This document shows, piece after piece, positions 8,405-16,370 of a stretch of 64,000 nucleotides of DNA (position 1 is the stretch's first letter; every line of letters begins with the position of its first letter). Under the pieces are notes generated by a model, which worked only from the letters and a program-made list of their open reading frames with translations, did not search any database and was not told where the DNA came from. Made by a program: the position numbers and the translations under genes. The stretch comes from DATJLY01 sp963729295 (lineage in GTDB: Bacteria; Pseudomonadota; Alphaproteobacteria; ATCC43930; CGMCC-115725): NCBI GenBank assembly GCA_963729295.1, contig CAVSNJ010000026.1, positions 62,001 to 126,000 of the forward strand, written 5' to 3'.

Positions 8405-9901
8405 ATGCCGGTTCCCGATCCCTCGCGTCTTTCGCCCCGCGCCTTCGCGCTCGTCTTCGCCGCGCTGTTGGCGGCGGTATCCGTGCCGGTTCTGCTGTGC
8501 GGCATCCTGCCACTCGTCGATTATCCCAATCACCTCGCGCGCATGGCGCTCCTCGCGCGCCTGCCGCACGATGCGACGCTCGCGCAATTCTATGCGACGG
8601 ACTGGCGTCCGATTCCGAACCTGGCGATGGACGCGCTCGTGCCGCCGCTCCTGCAATTCATGCCGCTCGCGGATGCGGGAAAATTCTTCGTGCTGCTGAC
8701 CTTCGCGCTGCTTGCGGGCGGGCCGGCGCTGCTCCATCGCGCGCTCACCGGGCGCTGGTCGGCCTGGCCGCTCCTCGCCTTCCTGTTCCTTTATGGCCGG
8801 CTGCTGCTGTGGGGGATTCTGAACTATCTGTTCGGGCTCGGCTTGGCATTTTGCGCGCTCGCCCTGATGGTGGCGCTCACCCGGCGCGGCGCCGCGCTCC
8901 GCGTCATCGTCGGCACCATCGCCGCATTCGCGGTCTTTTTCGCGCACCTCATGGCGTTCGGCGTCTATGGCCTCATCCTCGTGGGCATCGAAGGGACGGG
9001 ATTCATCCGCGCGCCGCGCGCGACGCTGCGGCGGCTTGCCATTGCCGCGGTGCCGCTTGCGCTGCCGCTCGTCCTCATGCTGGCGTCCGGGACGGGCGGC
9101 GGCCTCATCGACTTCGCCCGTCCGCTGCGCAAGCTCGATCTCCTGTTCAGCGTCTTCGATCTCTATCACCGGCCGTTCGACATCGCCTGCTTCGCGCTCT
9201 TCGTCGCGACGCTCGCCGTGGCCTACGCGCGGCGCTGGCTCGCGCTCGCGCCGGCGCTCGTGCTGCCGCTCGCGCTGCTGAGCTTGGCCTATATCGTCAT
9301 GCCGACGCAGATCGCGGGCGCATCGGGCGTCGACCGGCGCATGCCTTTGGCGCTGGCGCTGGCGCTCTGCGCCGGGACGGGCTGGATCGGACCGCAGAAA
9401 CGACTCGAGCGCGCGCTGCTCGGCGGCGCTTGTGTCATGCTCGCGCTGCGCCTCGCGACCGTCGCCGTGAGCTGGCACGCGAGCGACCGCGAATACCGCC
9501 CGCTCGTCGCATCGCTCGCGGCTCTGCCCCGCGGGGCGCGCCTTGCCGTCGCGGCGCCGCCCGAGGCGGTCAACGTGCAGGCGACGCCGCTCCTCCATTT
9601 GCCGACGCTCGCCGTGGCGGAGCAGGACGCCTTCGTGCCGACGCTCTTCGCGCGCGCCGGGCAGCAGCCGGTGGCGCTGAAGCCGCCCTTTGCCGCGCTC
9701 GCCGCGGCGACATCGCCGCTCCGGGTGTGGCAAGCCTATGTCGCCGGCGGGCCGCCGCTCACGCTCGGCGAAAGCGGCGCGCTCGGGCGCTTCGATTTCG
9801 TGGTGTTCGTCGGCGCCGTGCCGTTCGATCTCGCCGACAGCGCCGGGCTCGAACCCGTCTTCCTGGCGCCGCGCTGGAAGCTCTACCGCCTCGGCGGTTG
9901 A
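8405..9901 (+). CDS. Polytopic membrane protein of unknown function
   Basis: A 498-residue integral membrane protein. I count about ten hydrophobic segments, for example AFALVFAALLAAVSVPVLLC, YGRLLLWGILNYLFGLGLAFC and LVLPLALLSLAYIVM. The early loop PLVDYPNHLARMALLARL followed by YATDWRPIPNLAMDALVP looks like the acidic first periplasmic loop of GT-C glycosyltransferase-like proteins, so a lipid-linked sugar transferase is possible, but no catalytic assignment can be made. The C-terminal 130 residues are soluble and probably periplasmic. It is divergent from lptF and 50 bases before pepA, which may suggest an envelope role; that is inference only. Confidence 0.7.
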   Translation: MPVPDPSRLSPRAFALVFAALLAAVSVPVLLCGILPLVDYPNHLARMALLARLPHDATLAQFYATDWRPIPNLAMDALVPPLLQFMPLADAGKFFVLLTFALLAGGPALLHRALTGRWSAWPLLAFLFLYGRLLLWGILNYLFGLGLAFCALALMVALTRRGAALRVIVGTIAAFAVFFAHLMAFGVYGLILVGIEGTGFIRAPRATLRRLAIAAVPLALPLVLMLASGTGGGLIDFARPLRKLDLLFSVFDLYHRPFDIACFALFVATLAVAYARRWLALAPALVLPLALLSLAYIVMPTQIAGASGVDRRMPLALALALCAGTGWIGPQKRLERALLGGACVMLALRLATVAVSWHASDREYRPLVASLAALPRGARLAVAAPPEAVNVQATPLLHLPTLAVAEQDAFVPTLFARAGQQPVALKPPFAALAAATSPLRVWQAYVAGGPPLTLGESGALGRFDFVVFVGAVPFDLADSAGLEPVFLAPRWKLYRLGG

Positions 9902-9951
9902 CTCGCGCTGCGTATCTTTCCATACCGCCTGCACTCGCCGGAGAAGCCGCC

Positions 9952-11439
9952 ATGAAGATCAGTTTCGCGGGCCCGCGCCTGCCGCGCACTGGAACCGTCG
10001 CAGTCCCCGTCGCGGAGGAACGCAAGCTGCTGCCGGCTGCGGCGCGGCTCGACGAGGAGAGCGGCAACAGCCTCACGCGCGCCATGGCGGCGAGCAAGTT
10101 CAAGGGCCGCGGCGAGGAAACGCTCGCCGTGCTCGCTCCCTCGCACCTCGAGCTCAACCGCGTGCTGCTCTACGGCATCGGCAAGGAGGGCGGCGGCGAG
10201 CGCGTCGCCTGGCAGAATCGCGGCGGGCAGATCGCGGCGCAATTGAACGGCACCGGCGAGAAGAGCGCCGCGGTGGCGCTCGACCAAGGCCAGAACGAGG
10301 CGCAGATCGCCGCCGATCTCGCCTTTGGTGCACGGCTCAGGGCCTATCGCTTCGACAAGTACCGCACCAAGGAGAAGCCCGAGAACAAGCCGACGCTCGA
10401 GGATCTCACCATCGTCGTCGAGGATCCGGCGGCGGCCAAGCGCGCGTTCCAGCCGCTCGAGAAGGTGGCGGAAGCGATCTATTTCACGCGCGACCTCGTG
10501 TCGGAGCCGGCCAACGTCATCTATCCCGAAACGCTTGCCGAGCAGGCGCGCTCGCTCGAGAAACTCGGCGTCGAGGTCGAGGTGCTCGACGAGAAGCAGA
10601 TGAAGAAGCTCGGCATGAACGCGCTGCTCGGCGTGGCGCAAGGCAGCGACCGCCCGCCCCGGCTCATCATCATGCAGTGGAAGGGCAATCCCAAGGCCAA
10701 GAACCAGGCGCCCATCGCCTTCGTCGGCAAGGGCGTCACCTTCGACACCGGCGGCATCTCGATCAAGCCCGCGGGCGGCATGGAGGACATGAAGTGGGAC
10801 ATGGCCGGCGCCGGCGTCGTCATCGGCCTGATGCGCGCGCTCGCCGGCCGCAAGGCCAAGGTCAACGCGGTCGGCATCGGCGGACTCGTCGAGAACATGC
10901 CGTCCGGCACGGCGCAACGCCCGGGCGACATCGTCACTTCGCTTTCCGGCCAGACCATCGAGGTGCTCAACACCGACGCCGAGGGGCGGCTCGTCCTGGC
11001 CGATGCGCTGTGGTACTGCCAGCAGCGCTTCAAGCCGCAATTCATGGTGAACCTCGCGACCTTGACCGGCGCGATCATCGTCTCGCTCGGCAGCGAGCAT
11101 GCCGGCCTGTTCTCGAACAACGAGGAGCTGGCCGAGCGGCTCATCGCCGCGGGCAAGCGCGTCGGCGAGAAACTGTGGCGCATGCCGCTCGCCGAGGCGT
11201 ACGACAAGATGATCGACAGCGACGCGGCCGACGTGAAGAACATCGGCGGGCGCGAGGCGGGCAGCATCACCGCGGCGCAGTTCCTGCAACGCTTCGTCAA
11301 CAACGTGCCGTGGGCGCATCTCGACATCGCCGGCACGACCTGGTCGAAGAAGGACGCGCCGACCGTGCCGAAGGGTGCCACCGCCTTCGGCCTGCGCCTG
11401 CTCGATCAGCTTGTCGCCGAGAATTACGAAGAGGGATGA
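9952..11439 (+). CDS. pepA: Leucyl aminopeptidase (M17 family)
   Basis: Cytosolic two-metal aminopeptidase that removes N-terminal residues from peptides; some homologues also bind DNA. The protein has 495 residues, typical for M17. Catalytic-domain signatures are clear: GKGVTFDTGGISIKP near residues 260-275, the metal-binding MKWDMAGA and the family signature NTDAEGRLVLADAL near 340-353. The N-terminal 165 residues form the variable macro-like domain. The ATG at 9952 is the first methionine giving the family N-terminus (MKISF); the frame stays open for over 1.5 kb upstream because of high GC, which is not coding. The stop overlaps the holC start, a common pepA-holC arrangement. Confidence 0.96.
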   Translation: MKISFAGPRLPRTGTVAVPVAEERKLLPAAARLDEESGNSLTRAMAASKFKGRGEETLAVLAPSHLELNRVLLYGIGKEGGGERVAWQNRGGQIAAQLNGTGEKSAAVALDQGQNEAQIAADLAFGARLRAYRFDKYRTKEKPENKPTLEDLTIVVEDPAAAKRAFQPLEKVAEAIYFTRDLVSEPANVIYPETLAEQARSLEKLGVEVEVLDEKQMKKLGMNALLGVAQGSDRPPRLIIMQWKGNPKAKNQAPIAFVGKGVTFDTGGISIKPAGGMEDMKWDMAGAGVVIGLMRALAGRKAKVNAVGIGGLVENMPSGTAQRPGDIVTSLSGQTIEVLNTDAEGRLVLADALWYCQQRFKPQFMVNLATLTGAIIVSLGSEHAGLFSNNEELAERLIAAGKRVGEKLWRMPLAEAYDKMIDSDAADVKNIGGREAGSITAAQFLQRFVNNVPWAHLDIAGTTWSKKDAPTVPKGATAFGLRLLDQLVAENYEEG

Positions 11440-11888
11440 GCGAGGTCGGCTTCTATCATCTGCGCACGATGCCCTTGGAGCGCGCCTTGCCGCGGCTTCT
11501 GGAGCGCGCGCTCGCCGACGGCCATCGCATCCTCGTCGTCGCCGGCTCGGACGAGCGCGTCAAGGATCTCGACGCCCTCCTCTGGACCTACAGCGAGGCG
11601 AGCTTTCTGCCGCACGGCGCTGCGCGGGACGGGCACGCCGCGCGCCAGCCGGTGTTTCTGGCCGCCATCGACGACAACCCCAACGACGCCACCATGCTGG
11701 TCCTCGTCGACGGCGCCGCGAGCCGGCGGCTTCAGTCGTTCAAGCGCGTCTGCGACCTGTTCGACGGCAACGATCCCGCTTCGGTCGAGCGCGCGCGCGA
11801 GCGCTGGCGCGAGGCCGCGGCCGAAGGCCACGAGCTCGTCTATTGGCAGCAGACCGAGGCGGGCTGGGAAAAGCGCGCGCTCGGTTGA
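11436..11888 (+). CDS. holC: DNA polymerase III subunit chi
   Basis: The chi subunit links the clamp-loader psi subunit to single-strand DNA-binding protein during replication. The protein has 150 residues and matches the family layout: EVGFYHLRTMPLERALPRLLERAL at the start, LLWTYSEASFLPHG in the middle and FLAAIDDNPNDATMLVLVDG, where eukaryote-free chi proteins carry the conserved P-V-x-L strand. The ATG at 11436 overlaps the pepA stop codon (ATGA), so the two are probably co-translated. The next gene, ndk, follows after 54 bases. Confidence 0.92.
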   Translation: MSEVGFYHLRTMPLERALPRLLERALADGHRILVVAGSDERVKDLDALLWTYSEASFLPHGAARDGHAARQPVFLAAIDDNPNDATMLVLVDGAASRRLQSFKRVCDLFDGNDPASVERARERWREAAAEGHELVYWQQTEAGWEKRALG

Positions 11889-11942
11889 TGGCGCAGCAAG
11901 CGGCCGCTATAAGCCGCGACCGATCCGCCTTTGGGAGTGGCG

Positions 11943-12365
11943 ATGGCGCTCGAACGTACCTTGTCGATCATCAAGCCGGACGCGACGCGCCGGAACCTGA
12001 CCGGCAAGATCAACGCGCGGCTTGAGGAAAAGGGCCTGCGCATCATCGCGCAAAAGCGCCTGCAGCTGTCGCCGGCGCAGGCGGAGCAATTCTATGCCGT
12101 CCACCGCGAGCGGCCGTTCTTCAAGAGCCTCGTCGAGTTCATGTGCTCGGGGCCGGTCGTCGTCCAGGTGCTCGAAGGCCAGAACGCCGTCGCCGCCAAC
12201 CGCGAGGTGATGGGCGCCACCGACCCCAAGAAGGCCGCGCCCGGCACGATCCGCAAGGATTTCGCCGAGAACATCGAGGCGAACTCGGTGCACGGCTCGG
12301 ATTCACCTGACGCCGCGGCGCAGGAAATCGCCTACTTCTTCGCCGGGATCGAGCTCTGTCCCTGA
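11943..12365 (+). CDS. ndk: Nucleoside-diphosphate kinase
   Basis: Transfers the gamma phosphate of ATP to other nucleoside diphosphates through a phospho-histidine. The protein has 140 residues, the usual length. The catalytic NSVHGSDS motif carries His117, and the N-terminal ERTLSIIKPDA strand is typical. ATG at 11943 is preferred over the upstream GTG/ATG region because it gives the family N-terminus MALERT. It ends 13 bases before the stop of a tiny convergent gene, with a perfect 16-base palindrome between them. Confidence 0.97.
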   Translation: MALERTLSIIKPDATRRNLTGKINARLEEKGLRIIAQKRLQLSPAQAEQFYAVHRERPFFKSLVEFMCSGPVVVQVLEGQNAVAANREVMGATDPKKAAPGTIRKDFAENIEANSVHGSDSPDAAAQEIAYFFAGIELCP

Positions 12366-12372
12366 GCCGGGG

Positions 12373-12388
12373 TGACGCTATAGCGTCA
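12373..12388. other. Perfect 16-base palindrome between convergent gene ends
   Basis: TGACGCTATAGCGTCA at 12373-12388 is self-complementary with no loop. It lies 7 bases after the ndk stop and covers the last codons and stop of the convergent oxidase subunit gene. No T-run follows on either strand, so it is not an ordinary terminator. It could be a protein-binding site or chance. Confidence 0.4.
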
Positions 12389-12515
12389 TATAGGCGAGGA
12401 AGATCAGCACGACGATGATCGCGCCCACCGCCCAGCGCAGCAGCCGGGCAAAGGAAAGCCACCCGCGCAAGCGCTGCTGATAGTCCTGATCCATCGCCAT
12501 CGTTAGGGACCCCAT
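12378..12515 (-). CDS. Tiny aa3-type cytochrome c oxidase subunit IV-like membrane protein
   Basis: A 45-residue protein: a short charged N-terminus (MDQDYQQRLRGWLSFARLL) followed by one membrane helix (WAVGAIIVVLIFLAYM). Length, the Q-x-R/K-x-x-x-x-F pattern before the helix and the helix itself resemble the bacterial aa3-type cytochrome c oxidase subunit IV family (COX4_pro_2) of alphaproteobacteria. That subunit packs against the oxidase core without a catalytic role. ATG at 12515 is chosen because GAGG lies 7 bases upstream; ATGs at 12500 and 12494 are alternatives. It is about 38 kb from the ctaC-ctaD genes, which is usual for this subunit. It is easily missed because of its size. Confidence 0.68.
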   Translation of the reverse strand: MGSLTMAMDQDYQQRLRGWLSFARLLRWAVGAIIVVLIFLAYMTL

Positions 12516-12561
12516 CGCCTCGGCGGCCGCGACATTAGCCGATTTCGCGCGCAAGACAAGC

Positions 12562-13212
12562 CTAGCGCTGCGGGTTGAGCGCCGTCTCGGGTGCGGCGAA
12601 AGGCCCCGCGATCTCGACCCGCTCGTCGCGCACCGTAACCCGCCCCTCGGCGATGAGGCGGAGTGCCAGCGGATATGCGCGGTGCTCGGCCGCGAGCACG
12701 CGCGCGGCGAGCCGCTCGGCATCGTCATCCGGCAGCACCGGCACCGCGGCCTGGACGATGATCGGCCCCGCGTCCATCTCGGCGCGCACGAAATGGACGG
12801 TGCAGCCGGCAAAGCGCACGCCCGCCTGGAGCGCGCGCGCGTGCGTGTCGAGGCCGCGGAAGGCGGGCAGGAGCGAGGGATGGATGTTGACGAGCCGGTC
12901 GCGCCAGCGCGTGACGAACCCCGCCGTGAGGAGCCGCAGGAAACCGGCAAGGCAGACGAGCTCGACCCCGTGCGCCGCCAGCGCCTGGTCGAGCGCGGCC
13001 TCGAACGCTTCGCGCGACGAATGGTCGCGGTGCGGGATGACCGCGCGCGGGATGCCGGCGGCGGCGGCATGGTCGAGCCCCGCGGCGTCGGCCCGGTTCG
13101 AGATGACGAGCGCGATCTCGGCGGGAAAATCGGGGGTCGCGCAGGCCGCGATCAGCGCCCGCAAATTCGAGCCGCGGCCCGAGATCAGCACGGCGACCTT
13201 CAGCCGGGCCAC
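12562..13212 (-). CDS. purN: Phosphoribosylglycinamide formyltransferase 1
   Basis: Transfers a formyl group from 10-formyl-tetrahydrofolate to GAR in purine synthesis. The protein has 216 residues. ISGRGSNLRAL (10-20) binds the phosphoribosyl moiety. Catalytic Asn109 and His111 are in NIHPSLLPAFRG and the catalytic Asp147 in EMDAGPII. It starts with GTG at 13212, overlapping the end of purM by 13 bases. The purM-purN pair encodes two non-consecutive but linked steps of the pathway and is the common arrangement. Normal length, no oddities. Confidence 0.96.
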   Translation of the reverse strand: MARLKVAVLISGRGSNLRALIAACATPDFPAEIALVISNRADAAGLDHAAAAGIPRAVIPHRDHSSREAFEAALDQALAAHGVELVCLAGFLRLLTAGFVTRWRDRLVNIHPSLLPAFRGLDTHARALQAGVRFAGCTVHFVRAEMDAGPIIVQAAVPVLPDDDAERLAARVLAAEHRAYPLALRLIAEGRVTVRDERVEIAGPFAAPETALNPQR

Positions 13213-14273
13213 GCCGCCTCCGTGCCGATGAGGCGCGTGCCGGGTCCATCCTCGCGCGGCACGATGCGGCCGATGCGCCGGACGCGCTCGCCATGCTCGG
13301 CAAGCACGCGCGTGAGGCGCGCCTCGTCCGCCGGCGCCACGACCGCCATCATGCCGATGCCGCAGTTGAAGGTGCGCGCCAGTTCGTCGGCCGGCAATCG
13401 CGCGGCTTGCGCGAGCCAGCGAAAGACCGGCGGCAGCTTCCAGCTCCGCGCGTCGAGTTCGGCCGCGAGATTCTGCGGCAGGACGCGCGGGATGTTTTCC
13501 AGCAATCCGCCGCCGGTGATGTGCGCGAGCGCCTTGACGCCGCCCGCCGCGATCGCGGCGCGGCAGCTTCCGACATAAAGCCGCGTCGGCGCGAGGAGCG
13601 CCGCCCCGAGGCTCTCACCCGGCGCGAAGGGCGCCGGCGCCGCCAGATCGAGCTTCGCTTCGGCGACGACGCGGCGCACCAGCGAGAAACCGTTGGCATG
13701 AAGCCCGCTCGAGGCGAGGCCCAGGACGACGTCGCCCGCCGCGACCGTGCTGCCGTCGATCGCCGCGCCGCGCTCGACTGCGCCCACCGCGAATCCCGCG
13801 AGATCGTAGTCGCCGGCCTGGTAGAGGCCGGGCATCTCCGCCGTCTCGCCGCCGACGAGGGCGCAGCCGACGTCGCGGCAGGCGACGGCGATGCCGGCGA
13901 TCACGCTTTTCGCCTGCGCCACGTCGAGCTTGCCGGTCGCGAAGTAATCGAGGAAGAGGAGCGGTTCCGCGCCCTGCACGACGAGATCGTTGACGCACAT
14001 CGCGACGAGATCGACGCCGACCGTGTCATGGCGTCCCGCCTCGATCGCGACCTTGAGCTTGGTGCCGACCCCGTCCGTGGTGACGACGAGAATCGGATCG
14101 CGATAGCCCGCCGCTTTCAGGTCGAAGAGCGCGCCGAAGCCGCCGAGGCCGGCATCCGATCCCGCCCGCGCCGTCGCCTTCGCCAGCGGCTTCAGCGCCT
14201 CGACGAGCGCGTTCCCCGCGTCGATGTCGACGCCGGCGGACCGGTAGCTCAAGGGGCGCTTCTGTTCGGCCAC
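13200..14273 (-). CDS. purM: Phosphoribosylformylglycinamidine cyclo-ligase (AIR synthetase)
   Basis: ATP-dependent closure of the imidazole ring to aminoimidazole ribotide. The protein has 357 residues from GTG at 14273, which gives the family start AEQKRPLSYRSAGVDIDAGN. The glycine-rich GGFGALFDL, TTDGVGTKLKVA and CALVGGETAEMPG segments are conserved nucleotide- and substrate-binding elements. AHITGGGLLENIPRVLP is the C-terminal signature. AGAAGACGG upstream may serve as the ribosome binding site. It overlaps purN and is divergent from the MFS gene 64 bases away. Confidence 0.96.
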   Translation of the reverse strand: MAEQKRPLSYRSAGVDIDAGNALVEALKPLAKATARAGSDAGLGGFGALFDLKAAGYRDPILVVTTDGVGTKLKVAIEAGRHDTVGVDLVAMCVNDLVVQGAEPLLFLDYFATGKLDVAQAKSVIAGIAVACRDVGCALVGGETAEMPGLYQAGDYDLAGFAVGAVERGAAIDGSTVAAGDVVLGLASSGLHANGFSLVRRVVAEAKLDLAAPAPFAPGESLGAALLAPTRLYVGSCRAAIAAGGVKALAHITGGGLLENIPRVLPQNLAAELDARSWKLPPVFRWLAQAARLPADELARTFNCGIGMMAVVAPADEARLTRVLAEHGERVRRIGRIVPREDGPGTRLIGTEAAWPG

Positions 14274-14337
14274 GAGCCGTCTTCTAGGCCACGCGCGCGC
14301 CGGTGAAAAGCGGGGCTCCGAGCGATAGACTGCGGCC

Positions 14338-15525
14338 ATGCCGCTCGACAAGCGTGCGCTCGGCGTCGTGCTTGCCGCGATCGGCGCCTTCATCGAGCTC
14401 TACGTCACGCAGGCGCTGCTGCCGCTGCTGACGCATGAGTTCCACGCCACGGCCACCGAAGTGAGCCGCACGGTCAGCGCCGCAACGCTCGCGGTGGCAC
14501 TCACCGCGCCCTTCAGCGGCCTCGCCGCCGACGCGATCGGCAGGAAGCGCATCATCGTCGCGGCGATGTTCGCGCTCGTCGTTCCGACGCTGATGGCGGG
14601 GTTCGCGCCAACGCTCGGCGCGCTGGTGTTCTGGCGCTTCGTGCAGGGGCTGCTGCTGCCGCCGATCTTCGCCGTGACGGTGGCCTATGTCGGCGAGGAG
14701 TTTCCGGGCGAGGCGACGGCGATGACCGGCCTCTATATCGCGGCGAGCGGCGTCGGCGGTTTTCTGAGCCGGTTCCTCAGCGGCCTTCTGGCGCAGTCTT
14801 TCGGCTGGCGCGCCGCGTTCTGGGGGCTTGCCGCGGTGACGCTCGCCTGCGCCGTCGGCAGCGCGCTTTTGATGCCGCGCGAGCGGCGCTTCACCAGAAG
14901 CGGCGGGCTGGCACCCTCGTTCCGCATGATGGCGGCGCATCTGCGCACGCCGCGCCTCATCGCCACTTACGCGGTGGGGTTCGGCGTGCTGTTCTCGTTC
15001 GTCGGAATCTTCACCTACATCAATTTCGTGCTGGCGGCGCCGCCCTATTCGTTTTCGACCGGCGCGCTCGGCACGATCTTCGCCGTCTACCTCGTCGGCG
15101 TGGTGGCGACGCCCTTGACCGGCCCGCTCGTCGCGCGCATGGGACGAAGCCGGCTCGTCGCGGCGGCGGCGGCGGTGTGGCTCGCCGGCCTCGCCCTGAC
15201 GCTCGCGTCGAGCGTCGCGATGATCCTCCTGGGCCTCGCGATCTGCGTCACCTGCGGCTTCCTGTGCCAGAGCTGCGCCACGAGCTATGTCGCGGTGACG
15301 GCGCTTCAAGGCCGCTCGTCGGCGGTCGGACTTTATGTGACGTTCTACTACCTGGGCGGCGCGCTCGGCGCGATCGTGCCGGGCTATGCCTTCGCGCTTG
15401 CCGGCTGGCCCGGCTGCGTCGCCACCGCCGCGGCCGCGGTCGTGCTGCTCGCGGCGCTGTCGCTGCTCTTCTGGGACCGGGATCAGCGCCCGCCCGAGAC
15501 GTTGAGGACGGCGCCCGAGACATAG
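14338..15525 (+). CDS. MFS transporter, YnfM/arabinose-efflux-like
   Basis: A 395-residue protein with twelve predicted membrane helices, in the major facilitator superfamily. The loop-2/3 motif GLAADAIGRKRII is the canonical MFS signature, and FWRFVQGLLLPPIFAVTVAYVGEEF resembles the YnfM/CynX-like branch of efflux pumps. The substrate is unknown; drug or metabolite efflux is the usual role. It is divergent from purM and convergent with the SDR gene, overlapping its 3' end by 43 bases. Confidence 0.82.
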   Translation: MPLDKRALGVVLAAIGAFIELYVTQALLPLLTHEFHATATEVSRTVSAATLAVALTAPFSGLAADAIGRKRIIVAAMFALVVPTLMAGFAPTLGALVFWRFVQGLLLPPIFAVTVAYVGEEFPGEATAMTGLYIAASGVGGFLSRFLSGLLAQSFGWRAAFWGLAAVTLACAVGSALLMPRERRFTRSGGLAPSFRMMAAHLRTPRLIATYAVGFGVLFSFVGIFTYINFVLAAPPYSFSTGALGTIFAVYLVGVVATPLTGPLVARMGRSRLVAAAAAVWLAGLALTLASSVAMILLGLAICVTCGFLCQSCATSYVAVTALQGRSSAVGLYVTFYYLGGALGAIVPGYAFALAGWPGCVATAAAAVVLLAALSLLFWDRDQRPPETLRTAPET

Positions 15526-16214
15526 GAGGCGGCATCGGACAAGAGCCACAGGATCGCTTCGGCGACCTCCTCCGGCCGGCCGACGCGCTTCATCGGCAGG
15601 TTGGGGCCGACGCGCTCGACCCGGCCGGGCGGCTGGATCTCGGTGTCGATCACGCCCGGGCTCACCGCGTTGACGCGGATGCCCTCGCCCGCGACCTCCT
15701 GCGCCAGGCCGAAGGTGAGGCTGTCGACCGCGCCCTTGCTCGCGGCATAGGGCACGTTCTCGCCGGCGCCGCCGAGGCGCGAGGCGGCCGAGCCGAGATT
15801 GACGATGGCGCCGCCCGTGCCGCCGTGCTTCGTCGACATGCGCCGGATCGCCTCGCGGCAGCACAGGAACGTGCCGGTGACGTTGACCGCCATGAGCTCG
15901 GCGAGCCCGGCGCCCGGGACGGCGTCGATGCGGCCATGCGGGCCGATGATGCCGCCGCTGTTGACGAGCCCGTCGAACGGCCCGAGCGCGCGGTCCGACT
16001 CGGCGAAGAAGCGGACGATCGAGGCCTCGTCGGCCAATTCCAAGGGGAAGGCCACGGCCTGGCCGCCGAGTCGTGCGACCTCGGCCACCACCGCATCGGC
16101 CCGGGCGCGATTCTTCTGGTAGCCCAGCGCCATGCGGCAGCCGCGCCGGGCGGCGCCAAGCGCGACCCGGGCGCCGATCCCGCGGCCGCCGCCGGTGATC
16201 ACGAGTGCCTGCAT
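15483..16214 (-). CDS. SDR-family oxidoreductase
   Basis: A 243-residue classical short-chain dehydrogenase. It shows the cofactor motif TGGGRGIG (7-14), NSGG in place of the usual NNAG, the catalytic serine strand IVNLGSAASRLG and the YAASK active-site motif. The cofactor is NAD(P)H; the substrate cannot be told. It resembles the YgfF-like group of SDRs. ATG at 16214 has a strong GGGGAGGA ribosome binding site 6 bases upstream. A longer reading from 16259 has no support. The gene stands alone, convergent with the MFS transporter. Confidence 0.88.
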   Translation of the reverse strand: MQALVITGGGRGIGARVALGAARRGCRMALGYQKNRARADAVVAEVARLGGQAVAFPLELADEASIVRFFAESDRALGPFDGLVNSGGIIGPHGRIDAVPGAGLAELMAVNVTGTFLCCREAIRRMSTKHGGTGGAIVNLGSAASRLGGAGENVPYAASKGAVDSLTFGLAQEVAGEGIRVNAVSPGVIDTEIQPPGRVERVGPNLPMKRVGRPEEVAEAILWLLSDAASYVSGAVLNVSGGR

Positions 16215-16294
16215 CGGTTCCTCCCCGCTCTTTCGGATAGCGCGGCAAGTTTGCAACACATCAAGACAATGGTCGTCAAAAACAATAAGTTGGC

Positions 16295-16324
16295 TTGCCG
16301 CCGGCCAGTTTCCCAGCCTATTAA
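16295..16324 (+). promoter_or_regulatory. Possible sigma-70-like promoter of the OmpA-like gene
   Basis: TTGCCG at 16295-16300 and TATTAA at 16319-16324 are 18 bases apart, in an AT-richer stretch of the spacer before the porin gene. Each box matches four of six consensus bases. A strong GGAGGG ribosome binding site follows at 16360-16365. This is a weak sequence-only call. Confidence 0.33.
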
Positions 16325-16370
16325 CTGTAGGCGATCATACTTGCGCCCGTATCGTGTCCGGAGGGATTCC

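Noticed and set aside
8386..9951. Open frame running upstream of pepA across the membrane-protein gene
   Set aside because: Arginine/alanine-rich out-of-frame translation of the 8405-9901 gene; M17 homology begins only at 9952.
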